A stretch of DNA of 64,000 nt from Saccharopolyspora hirsuta (GTDB taxonomy: Bacteria > Actinomycetota > Actinomycetes > Mycobacteriales > Pseudonocardiaceae), in the NCBI RefSeq assembly GCF_008630535.1, contig NZ_VWPH01000018.1, positions 90,556 through 154,555 on the forward strand, in the 5' to 3' direction. Made by a program: the position numbers and the translations under genes. The stretch's first letter is position 1; each line of letters begins with the position of its first letter. Under the pieces are notes generated by a model. The model made no database searches. It was not told where the DNA came from and saw only the letters and a program-made list of their open reading frames with translations. Positions 46,205 through 55,473 of the stretch are shown here, in pieces.

Positions 46205-47029
46205 TCACACCCAGCCCGCGCCGAGCTTCTCCAGACGTTGGTGCAGCTCAGCGGGCCAGTCGACCTGGCCCACGGTTGCGTAGTCGACGTGCAGGACGTC
46301 CTTGACGTCGCGGTCGCCGACCACCAGGACCTTGCGGTTCGCCTCCAGGACCACGTCCATGCCGTCCGGCCCGGCGAAGAAGGACACCTCGAGCTCGTTG
46401 ATCTGCCCGTACCTCGGCGATCCGCTGAACTCGATCTCCTGGTGGAACGGCAGCTCCTGCCGGGTCCGGCGGAACCGGCCCATCTCCACGTCGGCGTGGT
46501 GCAGCCGGAACCCGAGCGCCTCCACCGCCTCCAGCAGCACGTGCTGCGCGGGCAGCGCGCCGATGCCGATCGGGTCGGTGTCGGTCGAGTCGAACGACCC
46601 CTTGATCTCCAGCTGGGTGCGCACCGCGACGAACATGCCGGGCATCGGGCCGTGCTTGTAGTGCGTGATGGGTGTTTCGAACGGCACCGGGGCCTCGAAC
46701 GGGATCTCCACGACCTGCCCGGGCTGCAGGACGACGCCGCGCTGCACGTCGGTCCGCCCGAAGCCGCGCGTCACCTCCCGCTTCCCGTCGGGGTAGAGCT
46801 CGCGGCGCCGGCGGCGTTCGTCGTGGTCGTGCGGGAGGCGGTCCGGGACCTTCTCCTTGACGTGCGTGACGAACTCGACGAACACGCCGTCCAAGGGCTG
46901 CTGGACCTCCCCGCCCCGCAGCCGAACGGTCCCGCGCACGACGCCGCCGGGCTGCACGCCCGGGGTGTCCAGCACGGTGTCCACCTCAGCGCCACCCACT
47001 CCGACGGCGGCCAACAGCTTCTTGAACAT
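46205..47029 (-). CDS. Spo0M-like sporulation-control protein
   Basis: 274 residues with an arrestin-like fold: FKKLLAAVGVGGAEVDTVLD, VRGTVRLRGGEVQQPLDGVF, FGRTDVQRGVVLQPGQVVEI, PFETPITHYKHGPMPG and LEVSFFAGPDGMDVVLEANR. Spo0M (SpoOM) influences sporulation and envelope in Bacillus; actinobacterial homologues are common and uncharacterised. Start ATG 47029. Confidence 0.9.
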   Translation of the reverse strand: MFKKLLAAVGVGGAEVDTVLDTPGVQPGGVVRGTVRLRGGEVQQPLDGVFVEFVTHVKEKVPDRLPHDHDERRRRRELYPDGKREVTRGFGRTDVQRGVVLQPGQVVEIPFEAPVPFETPITHYKHGPMPGMFVAVRTQLEIKGSFDSTDTDPIGIGALPAQHVLLEAVEALGFRLHHADVEMGRFRRTRQELPFHQEIEFSGSPRYGQINELEVSFFAGPDGMDVVLEANRKVLVVGDRDVKDVLHVDYATVGQVDWPAELHQRLEKLGAGWV

Positions 47030-47079
47030 GCCGCCCAGTGTTCCCGGTCGAAGCGGTCCGCGCGGGCGAACGGCGGAAT

Positions 47080-47715
47080 CTACTGGCTGCTCACCGCGAC
47101 GCGCAGGCCGAGCGCGATCAGGACGGTCCCGGTGATCGCTTCGATCCGCCGCCGGATCTTGGCCTTCCGGAACCACGCCCCCGCGCGAGCGACGCTGGCG
47201 GCCAGCGCGAGGTACAGGGCGGTTTCCACCGTCACCTGGACCAGCGCGAGCACCGCGGTGGTGCTCAGCAACGGCCAGTTCTCCGGGATGAACTGCGGGT
47301 AGAAGGCGAACATGAAGATCGCGGCCTTCGGGTTCGCCAGCTGCACGACCACTCCCTCCCCCACCGCGCGGGCGAAGGACCGGCCGCCGGGATCTCCGGC
47401 GGGGACCGGCGCCTCGACGCCTCCCCGGAACACCGCGATCCACGAGCGGATCCCGAGGTAGACGAGGAACGCGGCGCCCGCCAGGCGCAGCACGAGGTAC
47501 GCGGTCTCCGAAGCCGCCACGAGGGCGGTCAAACCGGCCCCGGCGGCGATCGCCCAGATGTAGAGGCCCGCTTCCAGACCGAGCACGGTGCCGACCGCCG
47601 ACCTGAACCCGCGCAGCGCGGCCCGGCGGAAGATCAGCGCCATGGCGGGACCGGGGGACGCCGAGATGAGCAGGACGGCCAGCAGGAAGGCGGGGAGCGA
47701 CCCGATCAGATCCAC
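47080..47715 (-). CDS. LysE family exporter
   Basis: 211 residues, about six helices: LISASPGPAMALIFRRAALR near the N-terminus and QLANPKAAIFMFAFYPQFIP in the middle are LysE/RhtB signatures. About half the window's exporters are of this type (see 29066), but the two are not close copies. Substrate unknown. Confidence 0.88.
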   Translation of the reverse strand: MDLIGSLPAFLLAVLLISASPGPAMALIFRRAALRGFRSAVGTVLGLEAGLYIWAIAAGAGLTALVAASETAYLVLRLAGAAFLVYLGIRSWIAVFRGGVEAPVPAGDPGGRSFARAVGEGVVVQLANPKAAIFMFAFYPQFIPENWPLLSTTAVLALVQVTVETALYLALAASVARAGAWFRKAKIRRRIEAITGTVLIALGLRVAVSSQ

Positions 47716-47810
47716 GCGGCGGATTGTGGCACTCCCGCCGCTCCAACGCTGCCCCCCTTTTCGACCAGGTCGGCAGGCCCATCGAAAGATGATCTATTGA
47801 TTCTCGACAG

Positions 47811-47831
47811 ATATCGATCGATAATCGATAT
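47811..47831. promoter_or_regulatory. AT-rich inverted-repeat operator upstream of the XRE gene
   Basis: ATATCGAT-N5-ATCGATAT, a perfect 8-bp-arm inverted repeat in an AT-rich island that stands out from the GC-rich flanks. It lies 65 bases before the XRE-type regulator start and is a likely autoregulatory site. A 21-codon leader-like frame (VHPFITTALRICIVAEIAGV-I, 47832-47897) follows and ends in TGATGG at the regulator start. Confidence 0.6.
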
Positions 47832-47896
47832 GTGCACCCATTCATCACCACCGCACTCCGGATCTGCATCGTCGCCGAGATCGCCGGGGTGATCTG

Positions 47897-48115
47897 ATGG
47901 CGATCGTCGTCGACCTCGACGTCCAGCTCGCCAAGCGCGGCCTGTCGGTCGGCGAGTTCGCCGAGGCCGTCGGCATCACGCCCGCCAACATCGCGGTGCT
48001 GAAGAACGGCCGGGCGAAGGCCGTCCGGTTCACCACCCTCGACGCGATCTGCCGCACGCTCGACTGCCAACCCGGAGACGTCCTGCGCTGGGTCCCCGAC
48101 GACGCGGAGCGCTGA
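47897..48115 (+). CDS. XRE family transcriptional regulator (Cro/CI type)
   Basis: 72 residues, single HTH domain of the HTH_26 type: LSVGEFAEAVGITPANIAVL, KNGRAKAVRFTTLDAICRTL and CQPGDVLRWVPDD. Such small regulators usually follow a DUF2975 membrane-protein gene with overlapping stop/start; here only a 21-codon stub precedes, suggesting the partner was deleted. Confidence 0.88.
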   Translation: MAIVVDLDVQLAKRGLSVGEFAEAVGITPANIAVLKNGRAKAVRFTTLDAICRTLDCQPGDVLRWVPDDAER

Positions 48116-48400
48116 TCCGGCGAGGAATCCGAAGGGGGTTCAGCACGGCGCGATGTCGTGAAATCCCCTGCTGCAGGTTGACTTTCACAACTGCCGCGGC
48201 GATCTTCCCGCACTTCCACCGGAAATGAGCAGCGCAGTCATCCGCCCGAGTGGCGGATCATTCCCTTTGGTGTGGCTGCGAAGGCGCATGGCCCCGAACC
48301 CGTGCACCGTACATCTTGCCGATCGGCGCGCACCCCCCAGGTCCCGGAAATCCGGGACAGCCGCCGACCCGGCGACGAACAACGGATGGGAGTTCAAGCA

Positions 48401-48670
48401 ATGCGCACTTCGCTTCGTCTTCTCGGTGTCACCGCTGCCTGCGCCGCCGCCCTGGCCATCGGCTCGCCCGCCTTCGCCAGCGGGCACCACGGCGACAACG
48501 CGGGCTCGTACGCCCAGGGCGGCAACGGTGTCGGTGGCAACGGTGGCGTCGGCGTCAACGTCCTGAGCGGCATCAGCGCTCTGTCCAGCGGTGACGGCGG
48601 CAACGCCTCCGCGGGCAACGGCGGCGCGGGCATCGGCGGCGACGCCTTCTCCGCGGCGGGCAACAACTGA
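48401..48670 (+). CDS. Small secreted Gly/Asn-rich protein
   Basis: 89 residues. A Sec signal (LLGVTAACAAALAIGSPAFA) with cleavage after residue 26 leaves a ~63-residue mature peptide made of GGNG-type units: YAQGGNGVGGNGGVGVNVL, SSGDGGNASAGNGGAGIGGD. It resembles low-complexity surface peptides of sporulating actinomycetes but lacks chaplin and rodlin motifs. GGGAG lies upstream of the ATG. Confidence 0.75.
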   Translation: MRTSLRLLGVTAACAAALAIGSPAFASGHHGDNAGSYAQGGNGVGGNGGVGVNVLSGISALSSGDGGNASAGNGGAGIGGDAFSAAGNN

Positions 48671-49260
48671 CGCCCGCGGTCCTCACCTGAGCCAAGGGTG
48701 CGCCGACCGGCTCCGCGCCGGTCGGCGCACCTGCGCGAGCAGCCCGGTGCACGATCCGGTGAACGCCGGGGCGAACCGCCCCGCGCAACTCGGGCGACCC
48801 CGCGATCCCGCTGCTAACTTCGAGCCCGGCGGAGGAATTCGCCGTCCACCAAGCGGAAGGTGAACGTCTTCTGCGCACGGGACCGCCGCACGTCGGGGGG
48901 TGGCGGTCCCGTTCGACGTTCACCAGGTGGCGGTGACCGTTCCGCGTCCGCCGACTCCGGAGGATCAGGAGCGGCATCCCGAACGCCCCGGCAGCGGCGA
49001 CGAGCAACCAGGTGCGCGCGTAGACATGCAATCACGCTCGCCAGAGCACCGCCGAGAGCGGGGAAATCGGCGGAATCCGGAGCGCGACCGCTGCCGCGCT
49101 GGTGTCGGCGAGGACCCGCTCGGCCCAGCAGGCGAAGGCCCACGCCGACCGGACGTCGCCGCAACGCGCGGCGATTCCGAGGATTTCGCGTTGCAGAGCG
49201 GGCAGTTCGAAGGACGGCACGGTCGGATTCGCACGACTCGCTTCAGTCTCCGTGATCCCT
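48671..49260. other. Region without a supported gene
   Basis: About 590 bases. A short minus-strand frame around 48905-49031 has one hydrophobic helix (TWLLVAAAGAFGMPLLIL), and 49032-49200 on the same strand reads LPALQREILGIAARCGDVRS-like helical sequence in a different frame, so these may be broken pieces of one lost gene. Nothing is firm. Confidence 0.4.
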
Positions 49261-49578
49261 CCATTGCTACCAGCAAAACCGTTGCCCCTCAAGGAGATCA
49301 GCAGATGCTTGATCGAAGTAGTCGGCTCAGACACCCTGTTCCAGTTCGTCCCGGCGAACAAGGAGATCAAGCGCGCCTTCTACGAAGCAGCAGCCCAACG
49401 CCTGCTCTTCTACCGAGGAGACAACCAAGCCCCCTCAGCAGCCGTCACCCCCGAAGTCGTCGAAGAAGCTCTAGCCCGCTTCCGAACGGCCTGCACAACC
49501 GTCGCAGGCCGCTGGCCAACCACCGAGGCAACCCGAGAAACCGCAAAAACTCTCGTAACCCACTACCTAAACGACTAA
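49261..49578 (+). pseudogene. Hypothetical gene fragment
   Basis: The frame encodes IEVVGSDTLFQFVPANKEIK, RAFYEAAAQRLLFYRGDN and a helical end (ATRETAKTLVTHYLND). Codon use and GC are lower than in neighbours and no start with a ribosome site fits (TTG 49285 possible). It is likely the 3' part of a lost gene in this decayed area. Confidence 0.35.
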
Positions 49579-49619
49579 CCCCACGACGGCCGCGCCCGCT
49601 GCAAGGGAATGAGAACGTC

Positions 49620-50288
49620 AAGCGCGCCAGGAATCGAGCACCGCAGCGTTGAGCGCACTGTCGGCGGTAGGCGATCGGGTTCTCGACGGCACTGTGGGGG
49701 CTGGGCAGGTCCACATCGTTGCTGGGCCGCGGACGGGATTCCGGCAGCGAGGCGACGAGCCTGACGCCCAGGGGCTGCGAGATTGCCGGATCCAGTCCTC
49801 GCAGCACTCGCAACAGGGAGACGAGCGACTCGCTGGCCGCCCTGATGGCGGTCGCGGCCACAAGAGCGATTTCGTCGAGCTTGGTTCTGCCATCGCGCGA
49901 TGAGCAGCCTGGTGTTCTCGACAGCAGCCGGGGCGAAACCGCGCTCACGCGCATCCGCGATGGCGGAGTCGGAGAACAGCTGCACGTCCTCGAGCGTGAT
50001 CCGGTACTGGTGCAGCTTGCCCGCGGCCTTGCGATGGGCATCCGCCGCGTGCAGCCAGTTCTTCCCCATGGCGAGCCGTACGTCGTCGAATCGATCCCGC
50101 GCGCAGCCGTCCCAGCTGTCGGCGCGGAGCGACGAGATGCTCCGACCAGTCGTCTCGAGGCGATCGGCCAGCTCCTTCAGACGAGCGCACTCGCTCTCGA
50201 TGCCGTCAGACGAGTTGCGCTGAAACTCGGACAGTTCCGCGGCGAGCAGGTCATTCTCCAGCTCACCGGGGTTGAGCCATCGCCGAAA
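49620..50288 (-). pseudogene. Type VII secretion effector N-terminal region, decayed
   Basis: From about 50288 the minus strand encodes WLNPGELENDLLAAELSEFQ, CARLKELADRLETTGRSISS, then LRADSWDGCARDRFDD and AADAHRKAAGKLHQYRITLE. This helical pair with a central WxG (WDG) matches the putative T7SS signal domain of ESX-exported toxins. No start codon is available in frame. Near 49900 the homology-like sequence moves to another frame (DEIALVAATAIRAASESLVS). No toxin domain remains. The reading of this as an ESX effector remnant is by pattern. Confidence 0.55.
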
Positions 50289-50318
50289 CCTCGCCCCGTG
50301 GGCGCAGGCTCACCGCGA

Positions 50319-50963
50319 TCAGCTGGTTCGCGCGCGCTTCACCAGGTCTCGCACGAGTTCCACCACCTCGTCGGGCAAGATGTACGCGGTGTCGAAGAGC
50401 CCGGCGATCTCCTCGTGCGGGCGGTCGTAGAACGGCTGGGCCTCGAAGATCCGGCCGCCGTCGAGGTGCACCGCCGCCCCGCGCGACCGGACCAGGTCGA
50501 CCTGCGCGCGCAGCTGGTCCCACTCCGGCAGCAATCCGCCGAGATCCCGCTGCGGCAGCTCCCACACCACCGCTGCCAGCGGTTCACCGATCGCGGCCAG
50601 ATCAGCCTCGCCCAGCAGTTCATTCCGGTCGCCGACCCGGAGGAACAGCAGGCCGTGCACCGCGTTGTAGCCCTGCAGATCCCAGTTGTCCAGGTGCAGG
50701 TGCGGATGCCCGGCCAAGGTCCACCGCCCCCGCCGCTCGGCGTGCACCCGCAACGCCACCTGCTGGGCCATCGCACCGGTCGGGAAGAACAGCGCGGCCG
50801 GAGCACCCAGCAGTTCGGCGATCCGGGCCTCCAGCCGGGCCACCGGTTCCTCCGGCGAGGTGTCCGGACCGACCAGATCGGCCCACTGCCGCAACAGGTC
50901 GTGCGGCTTGCGCCGAAGCGAGGAGTGCAGGGCCAGCGAGCGCCGAATCACCGGAGCGTCCAT
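50319..50963 (-). pseudogene. Threonine-aldolase-like PLP protein with internal deletion (catalytic Lys missing)
   Basis: 214 residues with an open frame. The first ~190 residues match the beta-eliminating lyase/threonine aldolase family: HDLLRQWADLVGPDTSPEEP, LFFPTGAMAQQVALRVHAER, HPHLHLDNWDLQGYN, VVWELPQRDLGG, AAVHLDGGRIFEAQPFY. After EEIAGLFDTAY relatives continue with a segment containing the PLP-binding lysine (SFYKG) and a ~130-residue C-terminal domain; here it jumps to ILPDEVVELVRDLV, the normal C-terminal helix. So the cofactor lysine is gone and the enzyme is almost certainly inactive. Confidence 0.7.
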
Positions 50964-51070
50964 GACTCCGAACCCTGCCAGCGATCACCGACGAACACCG
51001 CTGGGACGCGGATTCCGCGATCGACAATCGGAAAACAAAGAAGCCCAGGCCTTGTGACCTGGGCTTTGCG

Positions 51071-51143
<73 letters not shown>

Positions 51144-51254
51144 ATGTTCTTTTGTTTCGTCAGCTCGTCTCGCTGACATGGACTACTCTAGCGCATCCTC
51201 CGCGGGCCTTTCACCGGGGGGCCCATTAATTGATCCACGGGGTGTTTTCGCAGG

Positions 51255-52010
51255 TCAGAGTCGGTGTGCGACCACGAAGAGGCGGCGGAACGGGAACCAG
51301 GTCACACCATCGGGGCGTTGCGGGTACGCCTCCGCCAGACGGGGTGCCAGTTGGGCGCGGAACTCCGTCCACTCTTCGTCGCTCAGCGCTGCTCGGACCG
51401 GGCGGAGCGCCGTGCCCGTCACCCACTCCAGGATCGGGTCCTGGCCGTGCAGGGCGTGGACGTAGGTCGTCTCCCAGGCGTCGACCGCGACGCCGAGATC
51501 GGCGAGGGCGTCGGCGTAGCCGACCGGGGTGAGCACCGAGTCCGTGCGCAGGACTCCCGCTCGGTCGCGCCAGCGCGGTTCGGCGAGCAGTTCGCGGATC
51601 GCCACGTAGGACGGCGATTCGAAGTTGCCCGGGACCTGGAAGGCGAACCACGCGCCCTTCGGCAGCTCCGGCATCCAGCGCTGCAGCAGCTCCACGTGCT
51701 CGGGCACCCACTGCAGGACCGCGTTGCACAGCACGACATCGGTGTCCGGCAACGGTTTCCAGTCTCGGACGTCCTCGAGGCGCGCGGGGACTCCGCGGGC
51801 TCGCGCCGCTTCGACCATCTCCGGGGACGAATCGGTGGCCTCGACCTCCGCCTCCGGCCAGCGGTCGGTGAGCAGCGACGTCAGGTTGCCCGCGCCGCAG
51901 CCGAGGTCGACCACGCGGCGCGCCCGCTCAGCTCCGACCCGGGTCACCAGATCGTGGGCCGGGCGGTCCCGCTGCTCGCTGAAGGACAGGTACTTCTGCG
52001 GATCCCACAT
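51255..52010 (-). CDS. tam: Trans-aconitate 2-methyltransferase
   Basis: 251 residues. MWDPQKYLSFSEQRDRPAHD is the Tam family start; VVDLGCGAGNLTSLLTDRWP is SAM motif I, and LCNAVLQWVPEH, FAFQVPGNFESPSYVAIREL follow. Tam methylates spontaneously formed trans-aconitate that would inhibit aconitase. GAGGTG precedes the ATG. Confidence 0.92.
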   Translation of the reverse strand: MWDPQKYLSFSEQRDRPAHDLVTRVGAERARRVVDLGCGAGNLTSLLTDRWPEAEVEATDSSPEMVEAARARGVPARLEDVRDWKPLPDTDVVLCNAVLQWVPEHVELLQRWMPELPKGAWFAFQVPGNFESPSYVAIRELLAEPRWRDRAGVLRTDSVLTPVGYADALADLGVAVDAWETTYVHALHGQDPILEWVTGTALRPVRAALSDEEWTEFRAQLAPRLAEAYPQRPDGVTWFPFRRLFVVAHRL

Positions 52011-52069
52011 GCCGCACCTCCTAGCAGTACGCTCGTACTGTATTCCTGGAGGCGCGCAGTTGTCGAGCG

Positions 52070-52600
52070 TCAGCGCTCTTTCGCCCGGTGCAGCTGCTCG
52101 GCGACGGTGGCGGCGAACTCCGCGACCGCCGCCTCGTCCGCGCCCTGGTCCGGCCGCACCTGGAGCACGATCCCGTCCCGGCCGGGCACCTTGCGCTGCA
52201 CGAACCAGGCTCCCCCGCCGGGCAGGTCGCGGTGGTGGCGGGAGCGGATGGACTGGTTCACGCGCTCGTGCACGACGTCCGGCAGGCGCCTGGGCTCGGT
52301 CAGCTGCAGCCGACGCCCCGGCTGGTCGCGCAGCAGCACGGCGCCACCCGCATCGCCGGACTCCTCCGCCTCGATCACGGTGAGCACGCCGTCCTTCCAG
52401 GTGGCCTTGCTCAGCAGGTGCCAGCCGACGCGGCGCCCCTCCGGCAGCCACAGGCCCAGGTGGGTGGCGACGAGAGAACCCTCGGCGGTCTTCGCCACCG
52501 CGAGCACGTGCTCGTCCGCGGCGAGCTCGCCGGTGAAGTCGGCGGGCAGCTCGGCCGTGCCGCTCAAGCGGGCGGCCAGGCGTCGCAGCCAGGCGATCAC
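52070..52600 (-). CDS. Hypothetical protein co-encoded with dnaG
   Basis: 176 residues. VIAWLRRLAARLSGTAELPA start, then a beta-rich body (HVLAVAKTAEGSLVATHLGL, VGWHLLSKATWKDGVLTVIE) and a helical end. It starts inside the dnaG stop (GTGA) and is found next to dnaG in many actinobacteria. The fold suggests a PH-like domain; function unknown. Confidence 0.8.
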   Translation of the reverse strand: MIAWLRRLAARLSGTAELPADFTGELAADEHVLAVAKTAEGSLVATHLGLWLPEGRRVGWHLLSKATWKDGVLTVIEAEESGDAGGAVLLRDQPGRRLQLTEPRRLPDVVHERVNQSIRSRHHRDLPGGGAWFVQRKVPGRDGIVLQVRPDQGADEAAVAEFAATVAEQLHRAKER

Positions 52601-54486
52601 ATCGTCCCCATAAGCTGCTCGAGCAGGGCCTTCCGGTAGCCCTCCAGCGCGATCATGTCGCCGAACAGCGCGTTGTACTCCTCGGCGTCCTCCAGCGGCG
52701 ACATCCGCTGCACCTTCGACTTGATGTCCGCGATCTGCCTGCTGACCAGGCGCTCCTGCAGCCGGACGACCAGCCCGGAGATGTAGCGCGGGCCCTCCTC
52801 GGTCCGCGATTCCAGCTGCTCCACCGCCAGTTCGGTGAGCAGCCCCCGCGTGACCTGGTTCTCGCACTGCTGCGACACCGCGTCCACCAGCGCCGCCCCG
52901 CTCAGGCCGGAGGTGGAACCGCCCGCGGCAAGCATCGCGCGGTGCAGCTCGGCGTAAACCGGCTCGGTGAACGCCTCCTCGGGCAGGGCGTCGTACATCG
53001 GCCCGGCCAGCGCGGGTTCCTGCAGGGCCGCCTTCAGCAGCTCGCGCTCCACCCACCGCGGGTCGTGGCGCTGCGGGCGCTTGGGCAGGTCGACGTCCAT
53101 GCCGAGCGACTGCTGCGCCTTGTCGCGCTGCGGGCGGCGCTTGGTGCGCTGCGGGGCTCCCGAGCTCTGCCGGACCCGGCGCACCACCTGGTTCTCGTCG
53201 TTCCAGCCCGCCCACCAGGCGAGCCGGGCCGCGTAGCCGTCCCGGCTGGCCGGGTCCTTGATCTGCGCGACCAGCGGCACGGTGCGCTTCAGCGCCGCGA
53301 CCCGGCCGTCCACCGAGTCCAGGTCGTACTCGGTCAGCAGGCTGCGGATGGCGAACTCGAACAGCGGCCGCCGCCGGGCCACCAGGTCGCGCACCGCCGC
53401 GTCGCCCTTCGCCTCGCGCAGCTCGCACGGGTCCATGCCGTCCGGGGTGATCGCCACGTAGGTCTGCCCGGCGAACTGCTGCTCGCCGTCGAAGGCCTTC
53501 AGCGCCGCCTTCTGCCCCGCCTCGTCGCCGTCGAAGGTGAAGATGACCTCGCCGCGGAACGCGTCGTCGTCCATCATCAACCGGCGCAGCACCGAGATGT
53601 GCTCGTCGCCGAAGGCCGTGCCGCAGGAGGCCACCGCCGTCGGCACACCGGCCAGGTGCATCGCCATCACGTCGGTGTAGCCCTCGACCACCACCGCCTG
53701 GCGGCGCTTGGCGATCTCCCGCTTGGCCAGGTCGATGCCGAACAGCACCTGCGACTTGTTGAAGATCGGCGTCGCCGAGGTGTTGACGTACTTGGCCTGG
53801 ATCGGGTCGTCGTCGAACAGCCGACGGGCGCCGAACCCGACCACGTCACCGCCGAGGTCCTTCAGCGGCCACAGCAGCCGCCGGTGGAACCGGTCGATCG
53901 GGCCGCGGCGGCCTTCCTTCGACAGCCCGCACTTGATCAGCTCGTCGATCTCGAAACCCTTGCCCAGCAACAGCTTCGTCAGCTTGTCCCAGCCCGCGGG
54001 CGCGAAGCCGCAGCCGAAGCGCTGGGCCGCCGCCTCGTCGAAACCGCGCTCGGACAGGTACTCGCGGGCCTTCAGCGCCTCCGGAGAGCGCAGCTGCTCG
54101 GCGTAGAACTCGGCGGCGATGCGGTGCGCCTCGACCATCCGCGCCCGCGTGCCGCGGTCGCGCTTCGGCCCCGGGGTGCCGCCCTCGTACTGCAGCTGGA
54201 TGCCGACCCGGTCGGCCAGCCGCTCGACCGATTCCACGAAGCCGAGGTGCTCGATCTTCATCAGGAAGGCAATGACGTCGCCGCCCTCGCCGCAGCCGAA
54301 GCAGTGGAAGGTGCCGTGGCTGGGGCGCACGTTGAACGACGGGGTCTTCTCGTCGTGGAACGGGCACAGGCCCTTCTGCGCGCCGCCCCCGGCGTTGCGC
54401 AGGGCGACGTATTCGCCGACCACGTCGTCGATCCGGTTGCGATCGCGCACCTCGGCGATGTCGCTCTCCCGGATCCTGCCTGCCAC
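52597..54486 (-). CDS. dnaG: DNA primase
   Basis: 629 residues. Zinc-binding domain Cys41, His44, Cys62, Cys65 (GLCPFHDEKTPSF and HCFGCGEGG); RNA-polymerase domain with GYTDVMAMHLAG (acidic), SCGTAFGDEHI and FTFDGDEAGQKAALKAF (TOPRIM DxD-like); a C-terminal DnaB-binding helical domain. It synthesises RNA primers for Okazaki fragments. Downstream gene is translationally coupled. Confidence 0.96.
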   Translation of the reverse strand: MAGRIRESDIAEVRDRNRIDDVVGEYVALRNAGGGAQKGLCPFHDEKTPSFNVRPSHGTFHCFGCGEGGDVIAFLMKIEHLGFVESVERLADRVGIQLQYEGGTPGPKRDRGTRARMVEAHRIAAEFYAEQLRSPEALKAREYLSERGFDEAAAQRFGCGFAPAGWDKLTKLLLGKGFEIDELIKCGLSKEGRRGPIDRFHRRLLWPLKDLGGDVVGFGARRLFDDDPIQAKYVNTSATPIFNKSQVLFGIDLAKREIAKRRQAVVVEGYTDVMAMHLAGVPTAVASCGTAFGDEHISVLRRLMMDDDAFRGEVIFTFDGDEAGQKAALKAFDGEQQFAGQTYVAITPDGMDPCELREAKGDAAVRDLVARRRPLFEFAIRSLLTEYDLDSVDGRVAALKRTVPLVAQIKDPASRDGYAARLAWWAGWNDENQVVRRVRQSSGAPQRTKRRPQRDKAQQSLGMDVDLPKRPQRHDPRWVERELLKAALQEPALAGPMYDALPEEAFTEPVYAELHRAMLAAGGSTSGLSGAALVDAVSQQCENQVTRGLLTELAVEQLESRTEEGPRYISGLVVRLQERLVSRQIADIKSKVQRMSPLEDAEEYNALFGDMIALEGYRKALLEQLMGTM

Positions 54487-54578
54487 GCGGACCAGTCTAG
54501 GGGCAATGTGATCGTCACCGTCCGGGTGGCTCTCCGTTGCACGTGGTTCGCCGAGCCCCGTGCGGCAGAATCGGCGGC

Positions 54579-55466
54579 GTGACCGCCAGCAGCACCGCGC
54601 TCGCCGCGGAATTCGACCAGCACCGGAACCGGTTGATCGGCCTCGGCTACCGGCTCACCGGTCGGATCGCCGACGCCGAGGACGCCGTCCAGGACGCCTG
54701 GCTGCGGCTGGCGTCGGTCGACCGCGCGGGCATCCGCGACCTGGGGGCCTGGCTGACCACCGTGGTGAGCCGGTTGTGCCTGGACCGGATGCGCTCGGCG
54801 GCGGTGCAGCGCGAGCAGTACGTCGGCCCGTGGCTGCCGGAACCGCTGGTGACCTCGCTCGACGACGACCCGGGCGACATCGTGGCCGGTCAGGACGACC
54901 TGCGGATGGCCGCGCTGCGCGTGCTGCACGAGCTGCCGCCCGACCAGCGGCTGGCCTTCGTCCTGCACGACGGCTTCGACGTGCCGTTCGCCGAGATCGC
55001 CGAGGTGCTCGGCTGTAGCGTCGTCGCCGCCCGGCAGCACGCCTCGCGGGCGCGGCGGGCGATGGCCGAGGCCGACCCGCCGCCGCGGGTGCCGCTGCCC
55101 GAGCAGCAGCAGGTGGTGGAGGAGTTCCTCGCGGCGGTGGCGTCGAAGGACATCGACGCGGTCACCCGCGCGCTGCACCCCGCAGTCGTCGTGTACGGCG
55201 ACAGCGGCGGCAAGGCCCGCACCGCACGGCGCCCGGTCGTGGGCATCGACAAGGTGGCGCGGTTCATCGTCGGGCTCGTGCAGAAGTACGACGACGCGCT
55301 GCTGGACGACCTCCGCATGGTGCAGGTCAACGGCGACCTCGGCGTCTTCCTGCCCGGCACCGCCGAGGTCGCACCCCGCGTGTTCACCCTGGCGATCCGC
55401 GACGGCCGGCCGGCGGCGCTCTTCGACGTGGTCAACCCGGACAAGCTCACCCGCGTCCCGCGGTGA
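54579..55466 (+). CDS. SigJ-like ECF sigma factor with SnoaL-like tail
   Basis: 295 residues. Region 2: FDQHRNRLIGLGYRLTGRIA and DAEDAVQDAWLRLAS; region 4: LPPDQRLAFVLHDGFDVPFA and VLGCSVVAARQHASRARR. The SnoaL-like tail (VVEEFLAAVASKDIDAVTRA) matches SigJ of mycobacteria (ECF41), where the tail regulates activity. Divergent from dnaG. Often linked to a carboxymuconolactone decarboxylase or DUF1772 gene, absent here. Confidence 0.9.
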   Translation: MTASSTALAAEFDQHRNRLIGLGYRLTGRIADAEDAVQDAWLRLASVDRAGIRDLGAWLTTVVSRLCLDRMRSAAVQREQYVGPWLPEPLVTSLDDDPGDIVAGQDDLRMAALRVLHELPPDQRLAFVLHDGFDVPFAEIAEVLGCSVVAARQHASRARRAMAEADPPPRVPLPEQQQVVEEFLAAVASKDIDAVTRALHPAVVVYGDSGGKARTARRPVVGIDKVARFIVGLVQKYDDALLDDLRMVQVNGDLGVFLPGTAEVAPRVFTLAIRDGRPAALFDVVNPDKLTRVPR

Positions 55467-55473
55467 ACCGCGG

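Noticed and set aside
48116..48400. Possible riboswitch (c-di-AMP type) before the secreted peptide
   Set aside because: Only a short GTCCCGG/CCGGGAC hairpin is visible near 48342; the conserved blocks of the class could not be found.
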